From Shinella zoogloeoides (GTDB lineage: Bacteria; Pseudomonadota; Alphaproteobacteria; Rhizobiales; Rhizobiaceae): 64,000 nt of DNA. The translations under genes were made by a program, and so were the position numbers. Below, piece after piece: positions 19,669 to 28,211 of the stretch (the first letter of the stretch is position 1; the number at the start of each line of letters is the position of its first letter). The stretch lies in contig NZ_CP132311.1 of assembly GCF_030733845.1 (NCBI RefSeq), positions 3,167,501-3,231,500 on the forward strand. Reading direction: 5' to 3'. Under the pieces are notes generated by a model. That model was not told the DNA's origin. It ran no database searches and was given only the letters and a program-made list of their open reading frames with translations.

Positions 19669-20664
19669 TCACGCGTTGAGATCGACGACCACGCGTCCCT
19701 TCACCTTGCCGTCAAGGATCAGGTTCGCCAGTTCCGGCAGATCGGACAGCCGGTGCTCGACCACCATCGCCTCCAGCTTGTCCATGGGCAGGTCGGATGC
19801 GATGCGGTTCCAGGCATCGACACGCTGGTCGTAGGGCCGCATGACGGAATCGATACCGAGCAGGCTGACGCCGCGCAGCAGGAAGGGAATGACCGTGAAG
19901 GACGGCACCGCCGCGCCGGCCGCAAGCCCCACGGAGGCGACCGCACCGTCATACTTCATCTGCTTGAGCACCCGCGCCAGCATGTCGCCGCCCACCGCAT
20001 CGATGGCGCCGGCCCAGCGCTCGGATTCGAGCGGCTTGCTGTTCGCCTCCGCCAGTTCTGCGCGGTCGATGATCGTCTCGGCGCCGAGGTCCTTCAGGTA
20101 GTCCGCCGTCTCCGGCCGTCCCGTGACGGCGGCAACGGAATAGCCGAGCCGCGCCAGCAGCGCGACGCCGACAGAACCGACGCCGCCGGCCGCGCCCGTC
20201 ACCAGAACTTCGCCCTTCAGCGGCGAGAGCCCGGCATTTTCCAGTGCGATGACCGAGAGCATGGAGGTGAGCCCGGCAGTGCCAATCGCCATGGCCTGCC
20301 GGGTCGAGATCGTCTCCGGCAGCGGCACCAGCCAGTCGGCCTTCACCCTGGCGCGCGTCGCATAACCGCCCCACCAGACCTCGCCGACCCTCCAGCCGGT
20401 GAGCACCACCCGGTCGCCCGGCCGGTAGCGCGGATCGTCGGAGGCCTCGACCGTGCCGGCGAAATCGACGCCCGGCACATGCGGGAACGTCCGCACCAGC
20501 CCGCCCTTGCCGTTGATACAGAGCCCATCCTTGTAGTTCAGCGTGGAATATTCGACCGCTACGGTGACGTCGCCTTCGGGAAGCCTGGTATCGTCGAGAT
20601 CCTGGATCGCAGCGGAAACCGCACCGTCCGCCCCCTTTTCGACCAGCAATGCCTGAAACGTCAT
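19669..20664 (-). CDS. acuI: AcuI/YhdH-type acryloyl-CoA (quinone) reductase, MDR family
   Basis: A 331-residue zinc-independent medium-chain reductase. The YhdH/AcuI signature STLNYKDGLC (about 40-50) and HVPGVDFAG are followed by the Rossmann motif GAAGGVGSVGVALLARLG (about 157-174). Family members reduce acryloyl-CoA to propionyl-CoA with NADPH and protect against this electrophile. There are no structural-zinc cysteines, as expected. It is divergent from the LysR gene and not in an operon with other propionate genes, so the exact substrate is uncertain. Confidence 0.88.
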   Translation of the reverse strand: MTFQALLVEKGADGAVSAAIQDLDDTRLPEGDVTVAVEYSTLNYKDGLCINGKGGLVRTFPHVPGVDFAGTVEASDDPRYRPGDRVVLTGWRVGEVWWGGYATRARVKADWLVPLPETISTRQAMAIGTAGLTSMLSVIALENAGLSPLKGEVLVTGAAGGVGSVGVALLARLGYSVAAVTGRPETADYLKDLGAETIIDRAELAEANSKPLESERWAGAIDAVGGDMLARVLKQMKYDGAVASVGLAAGAAVPSFTVIPFLLRGVSLLGIDSVMRPYDQRVDAWNRIASDLPMDKLEAMVVEHRLSDLPELANLILDGKVKGRVVVDLNA

Positions 20665-20762
20665 GGCGTCCTCCTCGTATATCCCTTGGGTGGCACAGAT
20701 ATAGGGCGCGGGGCATTGGTGCCGCCACTGTTCTTTTGTATCAAGGGCATGGAGGCACCCGC

Positions 20763-21656
20763 ATGATCGACAAGCTGGAATATTTTATCGCCCTCGCCCG
20801 CGAAAGGCATTTCGCCCGGGCGGCGGAAGAGCTCGGCATTTCGCAGCCGACGCTTTCGGCGGCGATCCGCCAGCTCGAGGACCAGCTCGGCGTGATGCTC
20901 GTCGTGCGTGGCTCGCGCTTTCAGGGCCTGACGCCGGAAGGCCAGCGCGTGCTGGAATGGGCGCGCCGCATCGTCGGCGACACGCGCACCATGCGCGAGG
21001 AGATGCGCGCCGCGCGCAAGGGCCTTTCCGGCCATATCAGGCTGGCCGCCATTCCGACGACGCTCGCCATGGTGCCGCGCATCACCGCGCCCTTTCAGGA
21101 AAAGCACCCGGACGTCACCTTCTCGATCGTCTCCACGACCTCGATCAAGATCCTGGGCCTGCTGGAAAACCTCGAGATCGATGCCGGCCTCACCTATCTC
21201 GAAAACGAGCCGCTGGGCCGCGTGACGAGCGTGCCGCTGCTGCACGAGCATTACTGCCTCATCAGCGCCAAGGGCGGCCCGTTTTCCGATCGCGAAACCG
21301 TGACTTGGCAGGAAGCCGGCAGCGTTAGGCTTTGTCTATTGACCGCCGATATGCAGAACCGCCGCATCATCAACCGGCATTTCACCGATGCGGGCATTTC
21401 GATCCATCCCTCGCTCGAATCGAACTCGATGATCGTGCTGCTCTCCCATGTGCGCACCGGCCGCTGGAGCAGCATCATGCCGAAGAATGTCGCCAAATCC
21501 TTCGGATTTCATGAGGAATTGAGTATAGTTTCGCTGGTCGAGCCCAATCCTGAGCACACCGTCGGCCTCGTCGCCACACACCGCGAACCCTTCACGCCGC
21601 TCGTCTCCGCCCTGCTGCACGAAGCGCGCATCCTCGCCGAGAAGGGGCTGGATTGA
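20763..21656 (+). CDS. LysR-family regulator, probable regulator of the fds operon
   Basis: A 297-residue LysR protein. The N-terminal winged HTH (ARERHFARAAEELGISQPTL, about 14-33) is followed by a co-inducer-binding domain (about 90-290). The ATG has GGAGG 7 nt upstream. It lies directly upstream of and co-oriented with fdsGBA; in other bacteria a LysR protein (FdsR) encoded next to the same operon controls it. Assignment as the formate dehydrogenase regulator is from position only; it could also act on the divergent acuI. Confidence 0.85.
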   Translation: MIDKLEYFIALARERHFARAAEELGISQPTLSAAIRQLEDQLGVMLVVRGSRFQGLTPEGQRVLEWARRIVGDTRTMREEMRAARKGLSGHIRLAAIPTTLAMVPRITAPFQEKHPDVTFSIVSTTSIKILGLLENLEIDAGLTYLENEPLGRVTSVPLLHEHYCLISAKGGPFSDRETVTWQEAGSVRLCLLTADMQNRRIINRHFTDAGISIHPSLESNSMIVLLSHVRTGRWSSIMPKNVAKSFGFHEELSIVSLVEPNPEHTVGLVATHREPFTPLVSALLHEARILAEKGLD

Positions 21657-21670
21657 TAGAAAAATCCTAT
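21656..21670. promoter_or_regulatory. Candidate LysR box (T-N11-A) upstream of fdsG
   Basis: ATAG-N7-CTAT, with the LysR-type T-N11-A spacing, begins on the last base of the LysR gene stop codon and lies 170 nt before fdsG. This is short and could arise by chance. Confidence 0.35.
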
Positions 21671-21840
21671 TGCCCGACGAGACAGCTTTATTGACCCGTC
21701 GTCTCCCGGCTGAGAAGCTGTTAGAATAGTCGGAGGAGATCGACAGGGTTCCGCTCTTCGCCGAAAGGATTTGAACGGCACCGGCACGTGGAACCTGCGA
21801 AATCCCCGCGGTTCATTCGTGTCGGTTGGGAGGCCTGACC

Positions 21841-22320
21841 ATGAATGTGCACGTCGCCGGCAGCGATGTCGGAACAAGAACGCTGGCGATCGTCGGCGCG
21901 CTGAAGGGCCTCGAAGGGCCGCTTCTCCCCATCCTGCACGAAATCCAGGCGGAGTTCGGCTATGTGCCGCAGGAATGCCTGCCGGTCATCGCGCGCGAGC
22001 TGAACCTGTCGCGCGCCGAAGTGCATGGCGTCGTCTCCTTCTATCACGATTACCGCGACCACCCGACCGGGCGGCATGTGCTGAAGCTCTGTCGCGCCGA
22101 GGCCTGCCAGTCGATGGGCGGCGATGCGGTCGCCGAGCGCGTGAAAGCGCTGCTCGGCATCGATTTCCACCAGACGACGCTTGACGGCACCGTCACGCTC
22201 GAACCCGTCTACTGTCTCGGGCTCTGTTCCTGCGCACCCGCCGCCATGCTCGACGGCGAGGTGCACGGAAGGATCGATGCGGAACTCGCCGGGGAACTGA
22301 TCGCGGAGGCACGCCGATGA
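21841..22320 (+). CDS. fdsG: NAD-dependent formate dehydrogenase gamma subunit FdsG
   Basis: A 159-residue NuoE/thioredoxin-like ferredoxin subunit. The four ligands of its [2Fe-2S] cluster are Cys84, Cys89, Cys125 and Cys129 (CRAEAC and CLGLC). It passes electrons between FdsA and the flavin of FdsB. The ATG at 21841 has GGGAGG upstream; an in-frame TTG 15 nt earlier sits on the ribosome site. Its stop overlaps the fdsB start (ATGA). Confidence 0.94.
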   Translation: MNVHVAGSDVGTRTLAIVGALKGLEGPLLPILHEIQAEFGYVPQECLPVIARELNLSRAEVHGVVSFYHDYRDHPTGRHVLKLCRAEACQSMGGDAVAERVKALLGIDFHQTTLDGTVTLEPVYCLGLCSCAPAAMLDGEVHGRIDAELAGELIAEARR

Positions 22321-23873
22321 CCGTTCGCATCTACATTCCCCGCGATGCCGCAGCGCTGGCGCTCGGCGCCGACCGCGTCGCCAAGGCGCTGGCCACCGAA
22401 GCCCAATCCCGCACGCTCGACATCGCGATCGTGCGCAACGGTTCGCGCGGCATGCACTGGCTGGAACCGCTGGTCGAGGTCGAAACGGCCGGTGGCCGCA
22501 TCGCCTATGGTCCAGTCAAGGCCGCCGATGTCGCCGGTCTGCTCGATGCCGGCCTGCTGGAGGGGCGCGACCACCCGCTCTGTCTCGGGCCGACGAAGGA
22601 AATCCCCTTCCTGAAGAACCAGACCCGCCTCACCTTTGCCCGCTGCGGCGTCATCGACCCTGTTTCGCTCGACGATTACAAGGCCCATGACGGCCTGAAG
22701 GGTCTCGAAACGGCCATCGCCATGGCCCCGGCCGATGTGGTGAAGCAGGTCACCGACAGCGGCCTGCGCGGCCGCGGCGGCGCGGGCTTCCCGACTGGCA
22801 TCAAGTGGAAGACCGTTCTCGACGCGCCGGGCCCACAGAAATACATCGTCTGCAACGCCGACGAGGGCGACAGCGGCACCTTCGCCGACCGCATGATCAT
22901 GGAAGGCGACCCCTTCGTGCTGATCGAGGGCATGGCGATCGCGGGCCTGGCGACCGGCGCCACCAAGGGCTACGTCTACACCCGCTCCGAATATCCCCAC
23001 GCCATCGCCGTCATGAACGAGGCCGTCCTTGCCGCCCGCGCCGCGGGTGTCCTTGGCCCCTCCGTGCTCGGCTCGGGAAAAGCCTTCGACATGGAAATCC
23101 GCGTCGGCGCGGGCGCCTATGTCTGCGGCGAGGAAACGGCGCTGCTCAACAGCCTGGAAGGCAAGCGCGGCGTTGTGCGCGCCAAGCCGCCGCTGCCGGC
23201 CCTGCAAGGTTTCCTCGGCCGCCCGACCGTGGTCAACAACGTCATCTCCCTCGCCTCCGTCCCCGTCATCATGGACAAGGGCGCGGCCTATTATCGCGAT
23301 TTCGGCATGGGCCGCTCGCGCGGCACGATCCCGCTTCAGATCGCCGGCAACGTCAAGCATGGCGGCCTCTACGAGACCGCCTTCGGCCTGACGCTCGGCG
23401 AGATCGTCGACGGCATCGGCGGCGGCACCGCCTCCGGCCGTCCTGTCCGCGCCGTGCAGGTCGGCGGCCCGCTCGGCGCGTATTTCCCGCGCGCCCTGTT
23501 CGACACGCCCTTCGACTACGAGGCGTTCGCGGCCAAGGACGGCCTCATCGGCCATGCCGGCATCACCGTCTTCGACGACACGGTCGACATGCTGAAGCAG
23601 GCGCGCTTCGCCATGGAATTCTGCGCCGTCGAGAGCTGCGGCAAGTGCACGCCCTGCCGCATCGGCTCGACACGCGGCGTCGAGACCGCCGACAAGATCG
23701 CGCAGGGCATCGAGCCCGAGAAGAACCGCGAGCTTTTGACCGATCTCTGCAACACGATGAAGTTCGGCTCGCTCTGCGCGCTCGGCGGCTTCACGCCCTA
23801 TCCGGTCCTCAGCGCCATGACCCATTTCCCGGAAGACTTTTCACCGGCACCGATGGTGGAGGCTGCGGAATGA
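22317..23873 (+). CDS. fdsB: NAD-dependent formate dehydrogenase beta subunit FdsB
   Basis: A 518-residue NuoF-like subunit. An N-terminal thioredoxin-like region (about 1-120) precedes the FMN/NADH-binding domain with GLRGRGGAGFPTGIKW, NADEGDSGTF and CGEETALL. A C-terminal [4Fe-4S] site is visible as ESCGKCTPC (about 440-447) plus a later Cys in LCALGG. It transfers electrons from the iron-sulfur chain to NAD+. It overlaps fdsG by 4 nt at its start and the DUF4287 gene by 4 nt at its end. Confidence 0.95.
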   Translation: MTVRIYIPRDAAALALGADRVAKALATEAQSRTLDIAIVRNGSRGMHWLEPLVEVETAGGRIAYGPVKAADVAGLLDAGLLEGRDHPLCLGPTKEIPFLKNQTRLTFARCGVIDPVSLDDYKAHDGLKGLETAIAMAPADVVKQVTDSGLRGRGGAGFPTGIKWKTVLDAPGPQKYIVCNADEGDSGTFADRMIMEGDPFVLIEGMAIAGLATGATKGYVYTRSEYPHAIAVMNEAVLAARAAGVLGPSVLGSGKAFDMEIRVGAGAYVCGEETALLNSLEGKRGVVRAKPPLPALQGFLGRPTVVNNVISLASVPVIMDKGAAYYRDFGMGRSRGTIPLQIAGNVKHGGLYETAFGLTLGEIVDGIGGGTASGRPVRAVQVGGPLGAYFPRALFDTPFDYEAFAAKDGLIGHAGITVFDDTVDMLKQARFAMEFCAVESCGKCTPCRIGSTRGVETADKIAQGIEPEKNRELLTDLCNTMKFGSLCALGGFTPYPVLSAMTHFPEDFSPAPMVEAAE

Positions 23874-24088
23874 GCGAGACGCAAACGATCAAGGGCCCGG
23901 CCTCCTACTTCCCCTCCATCGAGAAGAAGTACGGCCAGCCGATCGAACACTGGAAGGCCATCGTCCGCGCGCAGGACGGCAAGGCGCACATGCAGATCGT
24001 GGCGTTCCTGAAGGAAACGCATGGTCTCGGCCATGGCCATGCCAATGCGCTCGTCGCCGCCACCCTAGCCGAGACGACGAAACCGTAG
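23870..24088 (+). CDS. DUF4287 small protein inside the fds operon
   Basis: A 72-residue soluble protein whose ATG overlaps the fdsB stop (ATGA). The pattern of DUF4287 is clear: a central KYGQPIEHWKAIV helix and a C-terminal GLGHGHANALV motif. These short proteins are predicted to be helical and have no known activity. Translational coupling to fdsB and position before fdsA point to a role with the formate dehydrogenase or its maturation, but nothing in the sequence proves it. It replaces the usual direct fdsB-fdsA junction. Confidence 0.85.
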   Translation: MSETQTIKGPASYFPSIEKKYGQPIEHWKAIVRAQDGKAHMQIVAFLKETHGLGHGHANALVAATLAETTKP

Positions 24089-24146
24089 AATTGAACCCAA
24101 GTCGCCCGGGCACGCCCGCGGCGCAAGACGTAATCCGGAGGTTCCC

Positions 24147-27026
24147 ATGTCCCTCGTTCCTGAAATCGACTTCGGCACGCCCGCCTCCCGTTCGGAAAAG
24201 ATGGTGACGCTCACCATCGACGGGAACGAGATCACCGTTCCCGAGGGCACCTCCATCATGCGTGCCTCGATGGAGGCCGGCATAAAGGTTCCCAAACTCT
24301 GCGCAACGGACATGGTGGACGCCTTCGGCTCCTGCCGCCTCTGTCTCGTTGAGGTCGAGGGGCGCAACGGCACGCCTGCCTCCTGCACCACGCCGGTGGC
24401 GCCGGGCATTGTCGTGCACACCCAGACCAGCCGCCTCAAGCAGATCCGCAAGGGCGTGATGGAGCTCTACATCTCCGACCATCCGCTCGACTGCCTCACC
24501 TGCGCGGCCAATGGCGACTGCGAACTGCAGGACATGGCGGGCGCCGTGGGCCTGCGCGACGTGCGCTACGGCTACGAGGGTGACAACCACGTCAAGGCCC
24601 GCAACAACGGCGAGGCGAATGCCCGCTGGATGCCGAAGGACGAATCGAACCCCTATTTCACCTATGACCCGTCGAAGTGCATCGTCTGCTCGCGCTGCGT
24701 GCGGGCCTGCGAGGAGGTGCAGGGCACCTTCGCGCTGACGATCGAAGGCCGCGGCTTTGAAAGCCGCGTCTCGCCCGGCATGCACGAGCACTTCCTCGAT
24801 TCAGAATGCGTCTCCTGCGGCGCCTGCGTGCAGGCATGCCCGACCGCGACGCTCACGGAAAAATCGGTCATCGAGATCGGCCAGCCGGAACATTCCGTCG
24901 TCACCACCTGCGCCTATTGCGGCGTCGGCTGCTCCTTCAAGGCGGAAATGCGCGGCGAGGAACTGGTGCGCATGGTGCCGTGGAAGGACGGGCAGGCCAA
25001 TCGCGGCCATTCCTGCGTGAAGGGCCGCTTCGCCTACGGCTACTCGACCCACCGCGACCGCATCCTCAATCCGATGATCCGCGAAAAAATCTCCGATCCG
25101 TGGCGGGAAGTGACTTGGGAAGAGGCCTATGCCCATGTGGCGTCGGAATTCCGCCGCATCCAGTACCAGTACGGCCGCGATTCCATCGGCGGCATCACCT
25201 CCTCGCGCTGCACGAACGAGGAAACCTTCCTCGTCCAGAAGCTGATCCGCGCCGGCTTCGGCAACAACAATGTCGATACCTGCGCGCGCGTGTGCCATTC
25301 GCCGACCGGCTACGGCCTCGGCCAGGCCTTCGGCACCTCCGCCGGCACGCAGGATTTCGACAGCGTCGAGCACACCGATGTCGTCATTATCATCGGGGCC
25401 AACCCGACGGACGGCCACCCGGTCTTCGCCTCGCGCCTCAAGAAGCGCCTGCGCCAGGGCGCCAAGCTCATCGTGATCGACCCGCGCCGTATCGATCTCG
25501 TCTCCTCGCCGCACATCAAGGCCTCCTATCACCTGCCGCTCAGGCCCGGCACGAACGTCGCCGTCGTCACCGCGCTTGCCCACGTCATCGTGACGGAAGG
25601 CCTCTACGATGAAAGGTTCATCCGCGAGCGCTGCGACTGGTCGGAATTCGAGGACTGGGCCGCCTTCGTCGCCGAGCCGCGCCACAGCCCGGAAGAGACC
25701 GAGGCGCTGACCGGCGTGCCGGCGGAAGCGCTGCGCGGCGCCGCCCGGCTCTTTGCCAACGGCGGCAACGGCTCGATCTATTATGGCCTCGGCGTCACCG
25801 AGCACAGCCAGGGCTCGACCACCGTCATGGCGATCGCCAACCTTGCCATGGCGACCGGCAATATCGGCCGGGAAGGCGTCGGCGTGAACCCGCTGCGCGG
25901 CCAGAACAATGTGCAGGGCTCCTGCGACATGGGCTCCTTCCCGCATGAATTGCCGGGCTACCGCCACATCTCCGACGATGCGACCCGCGAGATCTTCGAG
26001 AAGATGTGGGGCGTCACGCTCAACAACGAGCCGGGCCTGCGCATCAACAACATGCTGGACGCCGCCGTCGAGGGCACGTTCATGGGCCTCTACATCCAGG
26101 GCGAGGACATCCTCCAGTCCGACCCGGACACGAAGCACGTCTCCGCCGGCCTTGCCGCCATGGAATGCGTCGTCGTGCAGGATCTCTTCCTGAACGAGAC
26201 GGCGAACTACGCCCATGTCTTCCTGCCCGGCTCGACCTTCCTGGAAAAGGACGGCACCTTCACCAATGCCGAGCGCCGCATCAACCGCGTGCGCCGCGTG
26301 ATGACGCCGAAGAACGGCTATGCGGACTGGGAGGTCACGCAAAACCTCGCCAAGGCGATGGGCCTCAACTGGAACTACAGCCATCCCGCCGAGATCATGG
26401 ACGAGATTGCCGCGACGACGCCGAGCTTCGCCCTCGTCTCCTATGACTACCTGGACAAGGTCGGCTCCGTGCAGTGGCCCTGCAATGAGAAGCACCCGCT
26501 CGGCTCGCCGATCATGCATACCGACGGTTTCGTGCGCGGCAGGGGCAAGTTCATCCGGACGGAATATGTCGCGACCGACGAGAAGACCGGTCCGCGCTTC
26601 CCGCTGCTGCTCACCACCGGCCGCATCCTCAGCCAGTACAATGTCGGCGCCCAGACGCGGCGCACCGACAACGTCGTCTGGCACGAGGAGGACCGGCTTG
26701 AGATTCACCCGCACGACGCGCAGAACCGCGGCATCCGCGATGGCGACTGGGTGCGGCTGGCAAGCCGTGCCGGCGAGACCACCCTGCGCGCCCTCGTCAC
26801 CGACCGCGTCGCGACGGGCGTCGTCTACACGACCTTCCACCACCCGCTGACCCAGGCAAACGTCATCACCACCGACTTCTCCGACTGGGCGACGAACTGC
26901 CCGGAATACAAGGTGACGGCAGTGCAGATCTCGCCGTCGAACGGCCCATCCGACTGGCAAGTCGAATATGACGAGCTGTCGCGCCGGTCGCGTCGCATCG
27001 CCGGCAAGCTGGAGGCGGCAGAATAG
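24147..27026 (+). CDS. fdsA: NAD-dependent formate dehydrogenase alpha subunit FdsA (Mo-bis-MGD, Cys type)
   Basis: A 959-residue catalytic subunit. Iron-sulfur ligands can be read in order: a [2Fe-2S] site (Cys52, 63, 66, 80), a His-Cys [4Fe-4S] site (His112, Cys116, 119, 125), two ferredoxin-type sites (Cys178/181/184 and 221/224/227 with partners 188 and 231) and the cluster next to the molybdenum cofactor (Cys255, 258, 262, 290). The molybdenum ligand is Cys383 in RVCHSPT, so this is a cysteine enzyme and not a selenocysteine one. The C-terminal molydopterin-binding domain is complete. It oxidises formate to CO2 in the cytosol and is oxygen-tolerant in characterised relatives. Confidence 0.96.
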   Translation: MSLVPEIDFGTPASRSEKMVTLTIDGNEITVPEGTSIMRASMEAGIKVPKLCATDMVDAFGSCRLCLVEVEGRNGTPASCTTPVAPGIVVHTQTSRLKQIRKGVMELYISDHPLDCLTCAANGDCELQDMAGAVGLRDVRYGYEGDNHVKARNNGEANARWMPKDESNPYFTYDPSKCIVCSRCVRACEEVQGTFALTIEGRGFESRVSPGMHEHFLDSECVSCGACVQACPTATLTEKSVIEIGQPEHSVVTTCAYCGVGCSFKAEMRGEELVRMVPWKDGQANRGHSCVKGRFAYGYSTHRDRILNPMIREKISDPWREVTWEEAYAHVASEFRRIQYQYGRDSIGGITSSRCTNEETFLVQKLIRAGFGNNNVDTCARVCHSPTGYGLGQAFGTSAGTQDFDSVEHTDVVIIIGANPTDGHPVFASRLKKRLRQGAKLIVIDPRRIDLVSSPHIKASYHLPLRPGTNVAVVTALAHVIVTEGLYDERFIRERCDWSEFEDWAAFVAEPRHSPEETEALTGVPAEALRGAARLFANGGNGSIYYGLGVTEHSQGSTTVMAIANLAMATGNIGREGVGVNPLRGQNNVQGSCDMGSFPHELPGYRHISDDATREIFEKMWGVTLNNEPGLRINNMLDAAVEGTFMGLYIQGEDILQSDPDTKHVSAGLAAMECVVVQDLFLNETANYAHVFLPGSTFLEKDGTFTNAERRINRVRRVMTPKNGYADWEVTQNLAKAMGLNWNYSHPAEIMDEIAATTPSFALVSYDYLDKVGSVQWPCNEKHPLGSPIMHTDGFVRGRGKFIRTEYVATDEKTGPRFPLLLTTGRILSQYNVGAQTRRTDNVVWHEEDRLEIHPHDAQNRGIRDGDWVRLASRAGETTLRALVTDRVATGVVYTTFHHPLTQANVITTDFSDWATNCPEYKVTAVQISPSNGPSDWQVEYDELSRRSRRIAGKLEAAE

Positions 27027-27028
27027 GA

Positions 27029-27868
27029 TTGCGCGTGCCGGATTTCGCCACCACGATCAAGGTCGCCGAAACCGCCCGCCGCAACGGGCGGCTGACGGGG
27101 GGCGAGCGCTTCGTGCCGGAGGAAACCCCGGTTGCCTTTTCCTATGCCGGCTCGACCCATGCGGTGATGATGGCGACACCCGCCGACCTCGAGGATTTCG
27201 CGGTCGGCTTCAGCCTGACGGAAGGCATCATAACCGATCCGGCGGAGATCGAAGCCGTCGAAGTGGTGGCAGAAGACAAGGGCATCGACGTGCAGGTCCG
27301 CCTCGCGGACGCGCAGAACGACGCCCTGACCGCCCGCCGCCGGCACATGGCCGGCCCCGTGGGCTGCGGCCTCTGCGGCATCGAATCGATCGAGCAGGCC
27401 GTGCGGCTGACGCCGTCCGTGCGTTCGTCACCACTGACATTGAGTGAAGAAGAGATCGTCGAGGCGGTGCATCTGCTCAACGGCCAGCAACCGCTGCATA
27501 TGGCCACCCGCGCCGTGCATGGCGCAGGATTCTTCGTGCCGGGCATTGGCCTTGTCGCCGTGCGCGAGGATGTCGGCCGGCACAATGCGCTCGACAAGCT
27601 CGTCGGCGCCGCGCGCCGCGCGGGCCATGCCGGCGAGACGGGCGCGGTTGTCGTGACGAGCCGCGTGTCCGTCGAGATGGTGCAGAAGACGGCTATCGTA
27701 GGCAGCCCCTTCATCATCGCCATTTCCGCACCGACGGCGCTTGCCATCCGCACGGCGGAAGAGGCCGGCATGACGCTGATCGCCCTGGTGCGCGGCGAGG
27801 AATTCGAGATTTTCACCGGCGCGGAGCGCGTCGTGAGCAACCCGGAACGCCGGATCGGCAACGGTTAG
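27029..27868 (+). CDS. fdhD: Formate dehydrogenase accessory sulfurtransferase FdhD (FdsC)
   Basis: A 279-residue FdhD-family protein with the sulfur-carrying CGLC motif (Cys113, Cys116) and conserved VREDVGRHNALDKL and SRVSVEMVQKTA segments. It transfers sulfur from a cysteine desulfurase to the molybdenum cofactor so that FdsA becomes active. The start is uncertain: a TTG at 27029 and a GTG at 27035 are both possible, with GGAGG at 27011-27015 a little far away. It begins 2 nt after fdsA. Confidence 0.93.
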   Translation: MRVPDFATTIKVAETARRNGRLTGGERFVPEETPVAFSYAGSTHAVMMATPADLEDFAVGFSLTEGIITDPAEIEAVEVVAEDKGIDVQVRLADAQNDALTARRRHMAGPVGCGLCGIESIEQAVRLTPSVRSSPLTLSEEEIVEAVHLLNGQQPLHMATRAVHGAGFFVPGIGLVAVREDVGRHNALDKLVGAARRAGHAGETGAVVVTSRVSVEMVQKTAIVGSPFIIAISAPTALAIRTAEEAGMTLIALVRGEEFEIFTGAERVVSNPERRIGNG

Positions 27869-27877
27869 GAGAAAACG

Positions 27878-28147
27878 ATGTCGGAAGGCAACAAGCTCGT
27901 CAGGATGGCGAACCAGATCGCCACCTTCTTCCACTCGCAGCCCGCGAGCGAGGGGCCGACCGGCGTGGCGACCCATATCAACAAATTCTGGGAACCGCGC
28001 ATGCGCCGGCAACTGTTCGACCTCGTCGACAACCACAATGGCGAAGGCCTCGACAGCCTCGTGCTGCAAGCCGTGCCGCTGATCCACCGGCCGGCGCCGG
28101 CAGAAGTGCCCGAGGCGGCCCGAGGCAAGGCGCCCACCGCCCACTGA
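27878..28147 (+). CDS. fdsD: NAD-dependent formate dehydrogenase delta subunit FdsD
   Basis: An 89-residue soluble protein of the FdsD family, with the conserved LVRMANQIATFF start and HINKFWEPRMRRQL core. FdsD is a small subunit needed for activity or assembly of this class of formate dehydrogenase. It is the last gene of the operon, 9 nt after fdhD, and a bidirectional terminator follows. Confidence 0.93.
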   Translation: MSEGNKLVRMANQIATFFHSQPASEGPTGVATHINKFWEPRMRRQLFDLVDNHNGEGLDSLVLQAVPLIHRPAPAEVPEAARGKAPTAH

Positions 28148-28165
28148 ACCCCGTTCCCGAAACGG

Positions 28166-28193
28166 AAACGGCCGGCATCTCTGCCAGCCGTTT
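28166..28193. terminator. Bidirectional terminator between fdsD and the chemoreceptor gene
   Basis: AAACGGCCGGCA (28166-28177) pairs with TGCCAGCCGTTT (28182-28193) apart from one C/A mismatch. T-run TTTT ends at 28194, and an A-run is on the left for the opposite strand. Confidence 0.75.
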
Positions 28194-28211
28194 TCATGCC
28201 GAGGTGGGCGT

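Noticed and set aside
24801..26960. 719-codon open frame antisense to fdsA
   Set aside because: fdsA is complete with all cluster ligands; the antisense frame shows no domain.
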